Shown: piece by piece, positions 6,850 through 16,129 of the stretch
Numbering within the stretch: the first letter of the stretch is position 1
Layout: every line of letters begins with the position of its first letter
Assembly (NCBI RefSeq): GCF_000695625.1
Contig: NZ_JMQI01000073.1
Coordinates: forward strand, 124,001 to 188,000
DNA length: 64,000 nucleotides
Direction of reading: 5' to 3'
Source: Amycolatopsis rifamycinica
Lineage (GTDB): Bacteria > Actinomycetota > Actinomycetes > Mycobacteriales > Pseudonocardiaceae
Program-made: the position numbers and the translations under genes
The notes under the pieces: generated by a model
Database searches by the model: none
What the model was told of the DNA's origin: nothing
What the model saw: only the letters and a program-made list of their open reading frames with translations

Positions 6850-9800
6850 ATGAGCGGGGCAATGGTCGAAGGGACGCGCCCGGGTGCGGGAGCGGACGCT
6901 TCGGGCGTGGGCGAGGCCGGGGAGCAGGAGCTGCGCCGGTTGCTGGCCGGTCTCACCGCCGTCCGCGACGGCGACTTCGGCATCCGGCTGCCGGGCGGGG
7001 CCGACGGCCTGCTCGGCGAGATCGCCACGGTGTTCAACGGCATGGCCGACCAGCTCTCCCTGTTCACCTCCGAGGTCACCCGCGTCGCGCGGGAGGTCGG
7101 CAGCGAGGGGCAGCTCGGCGGGCAGGCGAAGGTCCCCGGCGTGTCCGGCACGTGGAAGGACCTCACCGACTCGGTGAACGCCATGGCCGGCAACCTGACC
7201 ACCCAGGTCCGCGACATCGCCCAGGTGGCGACCGCGGTCGCGAAGGGTGACCTGTCGCAGAAGATCGACGTCGACGCCCGCGGCGAGATCCTCGAGCTGA
7301 AGGACACCGTCAACACGATGGTGGACCAGCTGTCTTCGTTCGCCGACGAGGTCACCCGGGTGGCGCGCGAGGTCGGCAGCGAAGGCCGCCTCGGCGGGCA
7401 GGCCCAGGTGCCCGGGGTCGGCGGCGTGTGGCGTGATCTCACCGACTCGGTGAACTTCATGGCGGGGAACCTGACCGACCAGGTCCGCAACATCGCCCAG
7501 GTGACGACGGCGGTGGCGAAGGGCGACCTGTCGCAGAAGATCACCGTCGACGCCCGCGGCGAGATCCTCGAACTCAAGAACACGATCAACACGATGGTGG
7601 ACCAGCTGTCGTCCTTCGCCGACGAAGTCACGAGAGTGGCGCGCGAGGTGGGCACGGAAGGCCGGCTCGGCGGGCAGGCCGACGTCAAGGGCGTCTCCGG
7701 CACCTGGCGCGACCTCACCGACTCGGTGAACTTCATGGCGGGCAACCTGACCGACCAGGTCCGCAACATCGCCCAGGTCGCCACCGCGGTCGCGAGCGGC
7801 GATCTCTCGCAGAAGATCAACGTGACGGCCCGCGGCGAGGTCCTGGAGCTCAAGGACACGCTGAACACGATGGTGGATCAGCTGTCCGCGTTCGCGGACG
7901 AGGTCACCCGGGTGGCGCGCGAGGTCGGCACCGAGGGCCGGCTGGGCGGCCAGGCGGACGTCAAGGGCGTCTCCGGCACCTGGAAGGACCTCACCGAGTC
8001 GGTCAACGTCATGGCCGACAACCTCACCGCGCAGGTCCGGTCGATCGCCCAGGTCACCACCGCGGTCGCCCGCGGCGACCTGTCCCAGAAGATCCGCGTC
8101 GACGCCCGGGGCGAGATCCTCGAGCTGAAGGACACCATCAACACGATGGTGGATCAGCTGTCCGCGTTCGCGGACGAGGTCACCCGGGTGGCGCGCGAGG
8201 TCGGCACCGAGGGCAACCTCGGCGGCCAGGCGACCGTCCGCGGCGTGTCCGGGACGTGGAAGAACCTGACCGACAACGTCAACGTCATGGCGTCCAACCT
8301 GACCGGCCAGGTGCGCTCGATCGCCCAGGTGGCGACGGCGGTCGCGCGGGGTGACCTGTCGCGGAAGATCACCGTCGAGGCCAAGGGCGAGGTCGCGGCC
8401 CTGGCCGACGTCATCAACACGATGGTCGACACGCTGTCGGCCTTCGCGGACGAGGTCACCCGCGTGGCCCGCGAGGTCGGCACCGAAGGCATGCTCGGCG
8501 GCCAGGCCCGGGTGCCGAACGTCGCCGGGACCTGGAAGGACCTCACCGACAACGTCAACTCGATGGCGAACAACCTCACCGGGCAGGTCCGCAACATCGC
8601 CCAGGTGACCACCGCCGTCGCGCAGGGCGACCTGACCCGCAAGATCGACGTCGACGCCCGCGGCGAGATCCTCGAGCTGAAGACGACGATCAACACGATG
8701 GTCGACCAGCTCTCGGCCTTCGCCGCGGAGGTCACGCGCGTGGCGCGGGAGGTCGGCAGCGAAGGCCGCCTCGGCGGCCAGGCCGAGGTCGAAGGCGTGT
8801 CGGGGACGTGGAAGCGGCTCACCGAGAACGTCAACGAGCTGGCCGGGAACCTCACCCGGCAGGTCCGGGCGATCGCCGAGGTGACCAGCGCGGTCGCCGA
8901 GGGCGACCTGACCCGCTCGATCACCGTCGACGCCTCCGGTGAGGTCGCCGAGCTGAAGGACAACATCAACTCGATGGTGGAGTCGCTGCGCGAGACCACG
9001 CGGGCGAACCAGGAGCAGGACTGGCTGAAGTCCAACCTGGCCACCATCACCGGCCTGATGCAGGGCCGCCGCGACCTCGCCGTCGTCGCGGCCGCGGTGA
9101 TGGACGAGCTCGTCCCGCTGGTCAACGCCCAGTACGGCGCGTTCTACCTGGCCGACGACACGGCCGAGGTGCCCGAGCTGCGGCTGGTCGGCGCCTACGG
9201 CCACCCCGAGTCCGGCGCCGTCGGGGACGGCCCCGCGATCCGGTTCCGGGTCGGCCAGTCGCTGGTCGGGCAGGCCGCCCGCAGCCGCCGCGCGATCGCC
9301 GTCGACGACGTCCCGCCCGGCTACGCGACGATCTCCTCCGGCCTCGGCAGCACCACGCCGGCCAGCCTGATCGTGCTGCCGATCGTGGTCGAGGACCAGG
9401 TGCTCGGCGTGATCGAGCTGGCCTCGGTGCACGGGTTCACTCCGGTGCACCGGGCGTTCCTCGAACTGCTGATGGAGCAGATCGGCGTCAACGTCAACAG
9501 CATCGTCGCCAACGCCCGCACCGACGAGCTGCTCGGCGAGTCGCAGCGGCTGACCGCGGAACTGCAGGCCCGCTCGGAGGAGCTGCAGGCCCGGCAGGAG
9601 GAACTGCAGTCCTCCAACGCCGAGCTGGAGGAGAAGGCGGCGCTGCTGGTCACGCAGAACCGCGACATCGAGACGAAGAACCTGGAGATCGAGCAGGCCC
9701 GCCAGGAGCTGGAGGCCCGCGCCCAGCAGCTGACGCTGGCGTCGAAGTACAAGTCGGAGTTCCTGGCCAACATGAGCCACGAGCTGCGGACCCCGCTCAA

Positions 9801-11421
9801 CAGCCTGCTGATCCTCGCCCAGCTGCTCGCGCAGAACCCGACCCGCAACCTCACCGCCAAGCAAGTCGAGTACGCCGGCATCATCCACTCCGCGGGTTCG
9901 GACCTGCTGCAGCTGATCAACGACATCCTCGACCTGTCCAAGGTCGAGGCCGGGAAGATGGACGTCACCCCGGAACAGGTGTCGCTGCGCGGCCTGCTGG
10001 ACTACGTCGAGGCGACGTTCCGGCCGATGACCTCGCAGCGCAACCTGGACTTCCGGATCACCGTCGCGCCCGGCTCGCCGGCCGAGCTGCTCACCGACGA
10101 CTCGCGGCTGCGGCAGGTGCTGCGCAACCTGCTGTCCAACGCGGTCAAGTTCACCGAGGTCGGCGGGATCGAACTGCACATCGAGCCGGTCGACCCCGAG
10201 CGGCTGCCGAAACCGCTGCGCGCGCACGGGCCCGCCGTCGCGTTCCGGGTCACCGACACCGGCATCGGGATCGCCGAGCACCAGCTCGAATCGATCTTCG
10301 GCGCGTTCCAGCAGGCCGACGGCACGACCAGCCGCAAGTACGGCGGCACCGGGCTCGGCCTGTCGATCAGCCGGGAGATCGCCCAGCTGCTCGGCGGCGT
10401 GATCACCGCCGAGAGCACCCTGGGCGAAGGCAGCACCTTCACCTTCTCGCTGCCGGTCGCCCGCCCGGACTTCGCGCCGCTGCCGGCGGGGGAGCACCCG
10501 GGCACCGCCGTCGCGACGACCGAGCCCGGTGCCGCCGTCGCGGCGTCGGGACCGCGGGCCCACCGGCGGCTGCTGGTCGTCGAGGAACGCCCGCACGGCC
10601 TGCTGACCCTCGTCGCCGAAAGCGCGGCGGCGGACCTGGCCGACAGCCGCGACATCGGGCTCTCGCCCGCCGACGTCGAAGTCGTGACGGCGGTCGGCAC
10701 GCAGGAAGCGGCCGCCGCGCTCGCCACCGACGCCTACCACTGCGTGGTGCTCGACCTGGACCTGCCGGAGCGGACCGCGTTCACCTTCCTCGACGCGATG
10801 CAGGGAGACAGCGCGTTGCGGCTGGTCCCGGTGCTCGCGCACAACAGCCGCCGGCTCGACGGGGAGCTCGAACAGCTGGTGCAGTCCCGCGCGGACGTGC
10901 CGTCGCTGGAGGTGCTGTCCGGGCTGGACGAGCTGCGTGAGCGGATCGCCTTGCACCTGTCGGCGGAGGAACCCGGCGCCGTGCTGCCGCTGGTCCGCCC
11001 GGACGAGCCGGCCGCGCCGGTGCGCGTGGCCGACGTCGACACCACACTGGCCGAGCGGACGGTCCTGATCGTCGACGACGACCCGCGCAACGTCTACGCG
11101 CTGACCGGGATCCTGGAACTGCACGGGATGCACGTGCTGCACGCCGAGGACGGCCGCAAGGGCGTCGAAACGGTCGCGTCCCACCCGGGCATCGACCTGA
11201 TCCTGATGGACGTGATGATGCCGGAGATGGACGGCTACACCGCGACGGCGAAGATCCGCGCGATGCCGGAGCACGCGGAGATCCCGATCATCGCGGTGAC
11301 GGCGAAGGCGATGCCGGGCGACCGGGAGAAGAGCCTCGCGTCGGGCGCGACCGACTACGTGACGAAGCCGGTCGACGCCGACGACCTGATCGCGCGCATC
11401 AAGCGGCACGTGACAGCGTGA
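6850..11421 (+). CDS. Large cytoplasmic hybrid sensor histidine kinase with eight HAMP units, GAF, kinase core and two receiver domains
   Basis: 1523 residues with no membrane helix or signal peptide. Residues 30-725 are eight HAMP units, seven spaced exactly 92 residues apart, each starting near VTRVAREVG and containing a GDL motif. Residues about 738-895 form a GAF domain and 896-965 a coiled coil. The HisKA motif ANMSHELRTPLNS places phospho-accepting His at 977. The ATPase domain carries DTGIGI and GGTGLGLSI. Receiver 1 (about 1238-1360) has EE instead of the usual acidic pair and its candidate Asp is 1302. Receiver 2 (about 1402-1520) is canonical: VDDDPRN, Asp1454 in LMDVMMPEMDG, and Lys in TKPVD. 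The layout resembles fungal Nik1-type osmosensing kinases. It overlaps the next gene as GTGA, so kinase and phosphatase are co-translated. Confidence 0.93.
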   Translation: MSGAMVEGTRPGAGADASGVGEAGEQELRRLLAGLTAVRDGDFGIRLPGGADGLLGEIATVFNGMADQLSLFTSEVTRVAREVGSEGQLGGQAKVPGVSGTWKDLTDSVNAMAGNLTTQVRDIAQVATAVAKGDLSQKIDVDARGEILELKDTVNTMVDQLSSFADEVTRVAREVGSEGRLGGQAQVPGVGGVWRDLTDSVNFMAGNLTDQVRNIAQVTTAVAKGDLSQKITVDARGEILELKNTINTMVDQLSSFADEVTRVAREVGTEGRLGGQADVKGVSGTWRDLTDSVNFMAGNLTDQVRNIAQVATAVASGDLSQKINVTARGEVLELKDTLNTMVDQLSAFADEVTRVAREVGTEGRLGGQADVKGVSGTWKDLTESVNVMADNLTAQVRSIAQVTTAVARGDLSQKIRVDARGEILELKDTINTMVDQLSAFADEVTRVAREVGTEGNLGGQATVRGVSGTWKNLTDNVNVMASNLTGQVRSIAQVATAVARGDLSRKITVEAKGEVAALADVINTMVDTLSAFADEVTRVAREVGTEGMLGGQARVPNVAGTWKDLTDNVNSMANNLTGQVRNIAQVTTAVAQGDLTRKIDVDARGEILELKTTINTMVDQLSAFAAEVTRVAREVGSEGRLGGQAEVEGVSGTWKRLTENVNELAGNLTRQVRAIAEVTSAVAEGDLTRSITVDASGEVAELKDNINSMVESLRETTRANQEQDWLKSNLATITGLMQGRRDLAVVAAAVMDELVPLVNAQYGAFYLADDTAEVPELRLVGAYGHPESGAVGDGPAIRFRVGQSLVGQAARSRRAIAVDDVPPGYATISSGLGSTTPASLIVLPIVVEDQVLGVIELASVHGFTPVHRAFLELLMEQIGVNVNSIVANARTDELLGESQRLTAELQARSEELQARQEELQSSNAELEEKAALLVTQNRDIETKNLEIEQARQELEARAQQLTLASKYKSEFLANMSHELRTPLNSLLILAQLLAQNPTRNLTAKQVEYAGIIHSAGSDLLQLINDILDLSKVEAGKMDVTPEQVSLRGLLDYVEATFRPMTSQRNLDFRITVAPGSPAELLTDDSRLRQVLRNLLSNAVKFTEVGGIELHIEPVDPERLPKPLRAHGPAVAFRVTDTGIGIAEHQLESIFGAFQQADGTTSRKYGGTGLGLSISREIAQLLGGVITAESTLGEGSTFTFSLPVARPDFAPLPAGEHPGTAVATTEPGAAVAASGPRAHRRLLVVEERPHGLLTLVAESAAADLADSRDIGLSPADVEVVTAVGTQEAAAALATDAYHCVVLDLDLPERTAFTFLDAMQGDSALRLVPVLAHNSRRLDGELEQLVQSRADVPSLEVLSGLDELRERIALHLSAEEPGAVLPLVRPDEPAAPVRVADVDTTLAERTVLIVDDDPRNVYALTGILELHGMHVLHAEDGRKGVETVASHPGIDLILMDVMMPEMDGYTATAKIRAMPEHAEIPIIAVTAKAMPGDREKSLASGATDYVTKPVDADDLIARIKRHVTA
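7072..8995 (+). repeat. Seven in-frame 276-bp DNA repeats encoding HAMP units
   Basis: The codon for the residue before VTRVAREVG recurs at 7072, 7348, 7624, 7900, 8176, 8452 and 8728, exactly 276 bp apart. A stretch of roughly 70 bp running into the units at 7900 and 8176 is identical, which implies recent duplication or gene conversion. Such an array should be prone to gain or loss of whole units. Confidence 0.9.
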
Positions 11422-13793
11422 CCGGGGACGAGCGGCTGCCCGCCGCCGACCCGGCCGTCCTGCCCGCGCCCGCCGAGGTGTCGGCCAACCTGGCGCGGCT
11501 GGCCGACACCGTCGCCCGCCTGCGCGGCGAGGTCGACCACGCGCACGCCGTCGCCGACGGCCGTGCGCTGATCGAGCTGGCCAAGGGCGTGCTGATGGAA
11601 CGCCTGCACTGCACGCCGTCGGACGCGGCGAAGCAGCTGGAGTCGCTGGCCGAGCGGTCCGGGTTGACGCCGCTGGAGTTCGCCGCGGAGGTCGTCGGCG
11701 AAGCGGCCGAGGACCGCATCACCGAGGTGACGCAGGAGTTCCTCGCCCGCGCGGAAGGCGAAGAGTCCGTCGCCGTGCGGCTGCGGACCGCCGAGAGCGG
11801 CGTGCTCGCGGCGGGGGACACCCAGCGCGTCGCGGAGTCCATTCTGGAGCACGCGCTGCGGCCGCTCGGCGCGACCGCCGTCGCCGTGTGGCTCGCCGGG
11901 CCGGACGGATCGCTGACGCTGGCCGGTTCGGCCGGCTTCTCCGCCGAGGAGGCGGCGCGCTGGTGCTACGTCCCGCCCGGCGTGGCCACGCCCGCCCGCA
12001 ACGCGCTGCTCGAGCGCGACACCGTCTGGCTCCCCACGCTCGCCGGCGCCGGGCTGCCCTCGATCGGGCAGCACACGCTGTCGGGCGGCGGCCGCGTGAC
12101 GGTGCCGACCGGCACCGGCGGCCGGATCATCGGCGTCGTCGAGATGTGCTGGCCCGAGCCGCTGCCCGCGGAACCGGGGCGGCAGCGCCGTCAGCTGGAG
12201 GCGCTGGCCGAGCTGTGCGCGCACACCCTCGACACCTGGGACGGCGTGGTCGCGCCGGTGGCGGGCGGCGACTTCCTCGGCGAGCTGGTCGACTTCATCG
12301 ACGGCCTGCACGACCCGGCCGTGCTGCTGTCGCCGTGCGTCGACGGCGGCGACCGGCTCAGCGACTTCCGCATCCACCACGCCAACGTCCGGTTCGCCGA
12401 CCCGGGCGGGCGGCCGCGCAGCCGGATCGTCGGCACCCGGCTGCTGGAGACCTACCCGCTGGCCGCCGAGGAGAGCGGGCTGCTCGACAAGATCCAGCGC
12501 GTCTACGCCACCGGAGAGCCGTTCCGGGCCGACAGCATGGCGATCACCACGCTGGTCGACCAGGTGCCGCTGACCGTGCTCACCGACGTCAGCGTCACCC
12601 GGTTCGCCGGGAACGTGCTGCTGATCCTGCGCATCCAGGACGACGCGGCGAAGCTCGCCGTGCTGCTGCAGCACGCCCAGCGGCTCGGCCGCATCGGTGG
12701 GTTCGAAGAGAGCGTCGTGACCGGGGAGATCACCTGGAACACCGAGCTGTTCTCGCTCTACGGCCTGCCGCCGAGCGCGACCCCGCTGGCCCTGCAGGAC
12801 CTGGCCGCGCACGCGCACCCCGACGACGGCCTGGCGATCGGCCGGTTCCTGCGGGCGGTCCTGCACCACAAGCGCCCGTCGTCGACGGCGTTCCGGCTGC
12901 AGCGCTCCGACGGCGTCGCCCGGCACATCCGGGTGGTCGCCGAGCCGGTCGTCGACGCCCGCGGCCAGCTGGTCGCGGTCCGCGGCGCCTACCAGGACGT
13001 CTCGTCGCAGCACTGGACCGAGGTGGCGCTGGCCGCGACGCGGGACAGGCTCGCCGAAACCGAGCAGGAGGCGATGGAGCGCAACCGGCTCGCGTTGCAG
13101 CTGCAGCACGCGATCATGCCGCCGGCCAAGGGCCCGATCGACATGCCCGGCCTGCGCGCGGTGGTCCGCTACCGGCCGGCGGAGAAGGAGCACCTGGTCG
13201 GCGGCGACTGGTACGACGCGGTCGCGTTGCCGACCGGCGAGGTGCTGCTGTGCGTCGGCGACGTCGCCGGCCACGGCATCGACGCGGCGACGGGCATGGT
13301 GAGCCTCCGCAACGCCCTGCGCGGCCTCGCGGCGACCGGCGCCGGGCCGGCCCAGCTGCTCACGTGGCTGAACCTGGTGGCCTACCACCTGACCGACCAC
13401 GTGACGGCGACGGCGGTGGCGGCGGTCTACGACCCGGCGCACCGGAAGCTGCGCTGGGCCCGTGCCGGGCACCTGCCCCCGATCGTCCGCCACCGCGACG
13501 GCACGGCGACGACGTTGCCGCTGATCCGCGGGTCCCTCCTGGGCGCGGTCCGCGACGTGACGTACGAGGAGGACGAGCTGCAGCTGGCCGAGGGCGACAT
13601 CCTGCTGATCTACACCGACGGCCTGATCGAGCGCCGCGACCGCCCGGTCCAGGATTCGGTGTCCCGCCTGGTCACGCTGGTCGACGGGCACGACGGCGGC
13701 CTCGAGCACCAACTGGACGCCCTGCTGACCTACAGCACCGCGGACACCGACGACGACACGTGCGTGGTCGGCATCGAGGTCATCTCCGCCTGA
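11418..13793 (+). CDS. ANTAR-like/GAF/PAS protein with C-terminal PP2C-SpoIIE phosphatase
   Basis: 791 residues. The GTG start overlaps the kinase stop. Residues about 45-90 (GRALIELAKGVLMERLHCT) form an ANTAR-like three-helix RNA-binding motif. GAF-like modules follow to about residue 410. A PAS domain lies at about 420-540 (WNTELFSLYGLPPS, PDDGLAIGRF). Residues 554-791 are a SpoIIE-type Ser/Thr phosphatase with metal-binding motifs GGDWYDAV, VGDVAGHGID, YTDGLIERRD and DDDTCVV all intact. There is no HATPase anti-sigma domain. I infer that the preceding kinase controls this phosphatase, which would dephosphorylate an anti-anti-sigma partner encoded elsewhere; the ANTAR-like part could instead act on nascent RNA. 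Combining ANTAR with SpoIIE in one protein is known in actinobacteria but poorly studied. Confidence 0.88.
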   Translation: MTGDERLPAADPAVLPAPAEVSANLARLADTVARLRGEVDHAHAVADGRALIELAKGVLMERLHCTPSDAAKQLESLAERSGLTPLEFAAEVVGEAAEDRITEVTQEFLARAEGEESVAVRLRTAESGVLAAGDTQRVAESILEHALRPLGATAVAVWLAGPDGSLTLAGSAGFSAEEAARWCYVPPGVATPARNALLERDTVWLPTLAGAGLPSIGQHTLSGGGRVTVPTGTGGRIIGVVEMCWPEPLPAEPGRQRRQLEALAELCAHTLDTWDGVVAPVAGGDFLGELVDFIDGLHDPAVLLSPCVDGGDRLSDFRIHHANVRFADPGGRPRSRIVGTRLLETYPLAAEESGLLDKIQRVYATGEPFRADSMAITTLVDQVPLTVLTDVSVTRFAGNVLLILRIQDDAAKLAVLLQHAQRLGRIGGFEESVVTGEITWNTELFSLYGLPPSATPLALQDLAAHAHPDDGLAIGRFLRAVLHHKRPSSTAFRLQRSDGVARHIRVVAEPVVDARGQLVAVRGAYQDVSSQHWTEVALAATRDRLAETEQEAMERNRLALQLQHAIMPPAKGPIDMPGLRAVVRYRPAEKEHLVGGDWYDAVALPTGEVLLCVGDVAGHGIDAATGMVSLRNALRGLAATGAGPAQLLTWLNLVAYHLTDHVTATAVAAVYDPAHRKLRWARAGHLPPIVRHRDGTATTLPLIRGSLLGAVRDVTYEEDELQLAEGDILLIYTDGLIERRDRPVQDSVSRLVTLVDGHDGGLEHQLDALLTYSTADTDDDTCVVGIEVISA

Positions 13794-13798
13794 CCCGT

Positions 13799-13990
13799 GT
13801 CGTCCCGCCCATCACGCGTGATGCCCCGCTGATCACGCATGATGCCTCTCCCATCACGGGCGATGCCTCTCCGAGCACGGGCGGGACCGCTCGCCGCCGG
13901 TCGACCGGTGGACCGGAGCGGCATCGGCCGTGCGCTGCGGGGACTTGTGCGTGATCAGGCGGGCATCTCACGTGACTGGAGAGGCATCAC
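13799..13990. repeat. 21-bp tandem repeat array in two inverted halves between convergent genes
   Basis: On the left, ATCACG-type units start at 13811, 13832, 13853 and 13874, exactly 21 bp apart, with consensus ATCACGcgTGATGCCtctcc; the first is the palindrome ATCACGCGTGAT. On the right (about 13944-13990) the same unit recurs in opposite orientation, again 21 bp apart (GGCAT at 13962 and 13983). The halves flank the middle segment about 13880-13940. The array fills the gap between the stops of the phosphatase and antiporter genes, so it may act as a bidirectional terminator or a protein-binding array. Twenty-one bp is two helical turns, which puts every core on one face of the DNA. Confidence 0.7.
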
Positions 13991-13995
13991 GGGGG

Positions 13996-15093
13996 TCAGG
14001 GGTTGATCGCCAGGACGAGGAAGCCCGCCAGCAGGACCAGGTGCACGCCGCCCTGGAGGCGGGTGGCGCGGCCCGGGACCACCGTGAGGACGCTGACCAC
14101 GACCGTCAGGGCCAGCAGCACGATCTGCGTCGAGCCCAGGCCGAGCAGCAGCTGGCCCGGCAGCCACACCGACGCCAGCGCGATCGCCGGGATCGTCAGG
14201 CCGATGCTCGCGATCGCCGAGCCGTACGCCAGGTTGAGGCTGATCTGCATCCGGTCGCGCTGGGCCGCGCGGACCGCCGCCAGTGTCTCCGGCAGCAGCA
14301 CCAGCAGCGCGATCACCACGCCCACGAACGACTGCGGGAACCCGGCGGCGCGCACCCCGGCTTCGATGGCGGGCGACTCCACCTTCGCCAGCCCGACCAC
14401 CGCCACCAGCGCCACGAGCAGCAGCGCGAGGCTGCCCAGCGCGGCGCGGTTCGACGGCGGGACGGCGTGGTCGTCCTCCTTGACCGCGCCGTCGGCGGCC
14501 ACCGGCAGGAAGAAGTCGCGGTGGCGGACCGTCTGCGTCAGCACGAACGTCCCGTACAGCACCAAGGACGCCAGCGCCGCGAACGTCAGCTGGGTGGGGG
14601 AGAAGGCCGGCCCGGGCGTGCTGGAGGTGAACGCCGGCAGCACCAGGCTCAGCGTGGCCAGCGTCGCGACCGTCGCCAGTGCGGCGCCGCTGCCTTCGGG
14701 GTTGAACAGCGTCGAGCCGTAACGGCGGGCGCCCACGAGCAGCGAGATGCCGACGATGCCGTTGGTCGTGATCATGACGGCGGCGAACACCGTGTCCCGC
14801 GCGAGCGAGCCGGCTTCCGGGCCGCCGGAGACCATCATCGTGACGATCAGCGCGACCTCGATGACCGTGACCGCCACCGCGAGCACCAGCGAGCCGAACG
14901 GTTCCCCCACCCGGTGGGCGACGACCTCCGCGTGGTGCACCGCCGCCAGCACGGTCGCCCCCAGCGCGACGGCGACGACGGCGACGAAGACCGGGCCGAG
15001 GTCGCGGCCCCAGGCGAGCGCCAGCACGAGCACGCCGAGCACCGGGGTGACGGAGGTCCAGGACAGCAGGAAGGATCTCAGCGCGGCGACCAT
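13996..15093 (-). CDS. chaA: Ca2+/H+ (Na+/H+) antiporter of the CaCA/ChaA family
   Basis: 365 residues from ATG at 15093; a GTG at 15111 would add six residues and is an equally possible start, because GGAGG lies only one base before the ATG. It is a polytopic membrane protein with about eleven helices in two homologous halves. Each half carries the acidic CaCA signature: AVAVTVIEVALIV in the first and VLLPETLAAVRAAQRDR in the second. A hydrophilic loop around residue 200 (GAVKEDDH) separates the halves. ChaA-type exchangers extrude Ca2+, Na+ or K+ in exchange for protons. The gene is monocistronic and convergent with the phosphatase. Confidence 0.88.
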   Translation of the reverse strand: MVAALRSFLLSWTSVTPVLGVLVLALAWGRDLGPVFVAVVAVALGATVLAAVHHAEVVAHRVGEPFGSLVLAVAVTVIEVALIVTMMVSGGPEAGSLARDTVFAAVMITTNGIVGISLLVGARRYGSTLFNPEGSGAALATVATLATLSLVLPAFTSSTPGPAFSPTQLTFAALASLVLYGTFVLTQTVRHRDFFLPVAADGAVKEDDHAVPPSNRAALGSLALLLVALVAVVGLAKVESPAIEAGVRAAGFPQSFVGVVIALLVLLPETLAAVRAAQRDRMQISLNLAYGSAIASIGLTIPAIALASVWLPGQLLLGLGSTQIVLLALTVVVSVLTVVPGRATRLQGGVHLVLLAGFLVLAINP

Positions 15094-15144
15094 GCCTCCA
15101 CCCTGGCACACGCGGGCGGTTTCCGCTGCCGGGCAAGGCGATGC

Positions 15145-16059
15145 TCACATCGTCCCTTGTGGACGGTCAAGGTCGGCGGGCACCAGCCGCGGCGCGGCGG
15201 CCAGGACGTGCCGGCGGAAGGTTTCGCTCAGCGGCGGGAGATTCCGGCCCGCCGCCCAGGCGAGGCCGATGTCGCGCGCGGCGTCCACATCGGTCAGTTC
15301 CAGGTGCGGCGCCGGAAACGCCGCCGTGTGCGGCAGCGGCACCACGGACACGCCGAGCCCGGCGGCGACCAGGCCGCGCAGCGTCTCCACTTCGTCGCCC
15401 TCGAACCCGGTGCGCGGGGTGAACCCGGCCTCGGCGCACAGCCGCTCGGTCGTCTCGCGCAGGGCGTACCCCGGGCGCAGGAGGATGAACGTCTCGGCCG
15501 CGACGTCGGCGAGGCGCACCCGCCGCCGTCCGGCGAGCCGGTGGTGCGGGGGAACCGCGAGGCGCAGCGGCTCGACGAGCAGCCGGGACCAGTGCAGCCG
15601 CGGGTGCCCGGGGTCGCCGCTGGTGATGACGACGTCGGCGGTGCCCTCGAGCAGCTCGGCTTCGAGCCCGGCCTCGCCGTGCTGGCGCAGCTCGAAGCGG
15701 GCGCCGGGGTGCTCGGCGAGGAAGCCGCGCAGCACCGCGGGCACGAGCCAGGTGCCGAACGTGTGCAGGAACGCCAGCGGGACGACCCCGGTGTCCGGCG
15801 CGACGATCTCGCCGACCTCGCGCAGGCCCTGGTCGAGCTGGTCGAGCACGAGGTCGACGTGCCGCTTGAAGGCGTGCCCGGCCGGCGTCAGCCGCAGCAC
15901 CCGCCCGGACCGGCGGAACAGCTCGGCGCCGGCGTCGTGCTCCAGCCGCCGGAGAGCCCGGGACAGGGCGGGCTGGGTGAGGTGCGCCCGCGCGGCGGTC
16001 TCGGTGACCGTGGCGCCGGCCGCGACCTCCCGGAACAGCCGCAGCGTCTGGACGTCCAT
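15145..16059 (-). CDS. LysR-family transcriptional regulator, divergent from poxB
   Basis: 304 residues from ATG at 16059. The N-terminal winged helix-turn-helix contains TETAARAHLTQPALSRALRR, and the rest is a PBP2-type effector domain. The start chosen, MDVQTLRLFREV, fits the family length; an upstream in-frame start would add nine residues. It is divergently transcribed from poxB across 70 bp, the classic layout in which a LysR protein controls its neighbour. The inducer cannot be read from sequence; a signal tied to pyruvate or redox state is a reasonable guess. Confidence 0.88.
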   Translation of the reverse strand: MDVQTLRLFREVAAGATVTETAARAHLTQPALSRALRRLEHDAGAELFRRSGRVLRLTPAGHAFKRHVDLVLDQLDQGLREVGEIVAPDTGVVPLAFLHTFGTWLVPAVLRGFLAEHPGARFELRQHGEAGLEAELLEGTADVVITSGDPGHPRLHWSRLLVEPLRLAVPPHHRLAGRRRVRLADVAAETFILLRPGYALRETTERLCAEAGFTPRTGFEGDEVETLRGLVAAGLGVSVVPLPHTAAFPAPHLELTDVDAARDIGLAWAAGRNLPPLSETFRRHVLAAAPRLVPADLDRPQGTM

Positions 16060-16082
16060 GCCTCCAGTGTATGGATTTTCAG

Positions 16083-16097
16083 CCAATCAGGCATTGG
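16083..16097. promoter_or_regulatory. Candidate LysR operator between lysR and poxB
   Basis: CCAAT-CAGGC-ATTGG is a 5-bp inverted repeat with 5-bp spacer in the short divergent region. It lies 24 bp upstream of the LysR start and 33 bp upstream of poxB. LysR sites are usually interrupted dyads in this position, so it is the best local candidate. Confidence 0.4.
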
Positions 16098-16129
16098 ACG
16101 CATCGGTCGGCGCGGGCCAGGGTGGAGGT

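Noticed and set aside
6775..11409. 1544-codon open frame opposite the hybrid kinase
   Set aside because: The apparent repeats are simply the antisense of the HAMP array; there is no start context and no recognisable domain.
13799..13990. Possible CRISPR array
   Set aside because: Units are head-to-tail 21-bp repeats without unique spacers and with inverted halves; no cas genes nearby.
15151..15165. DnaA box cluster or replication origin
   Set aside because: Only single DnaA-box-like sequences are present; no dnaA, dnaN or box cluster lies nearby.
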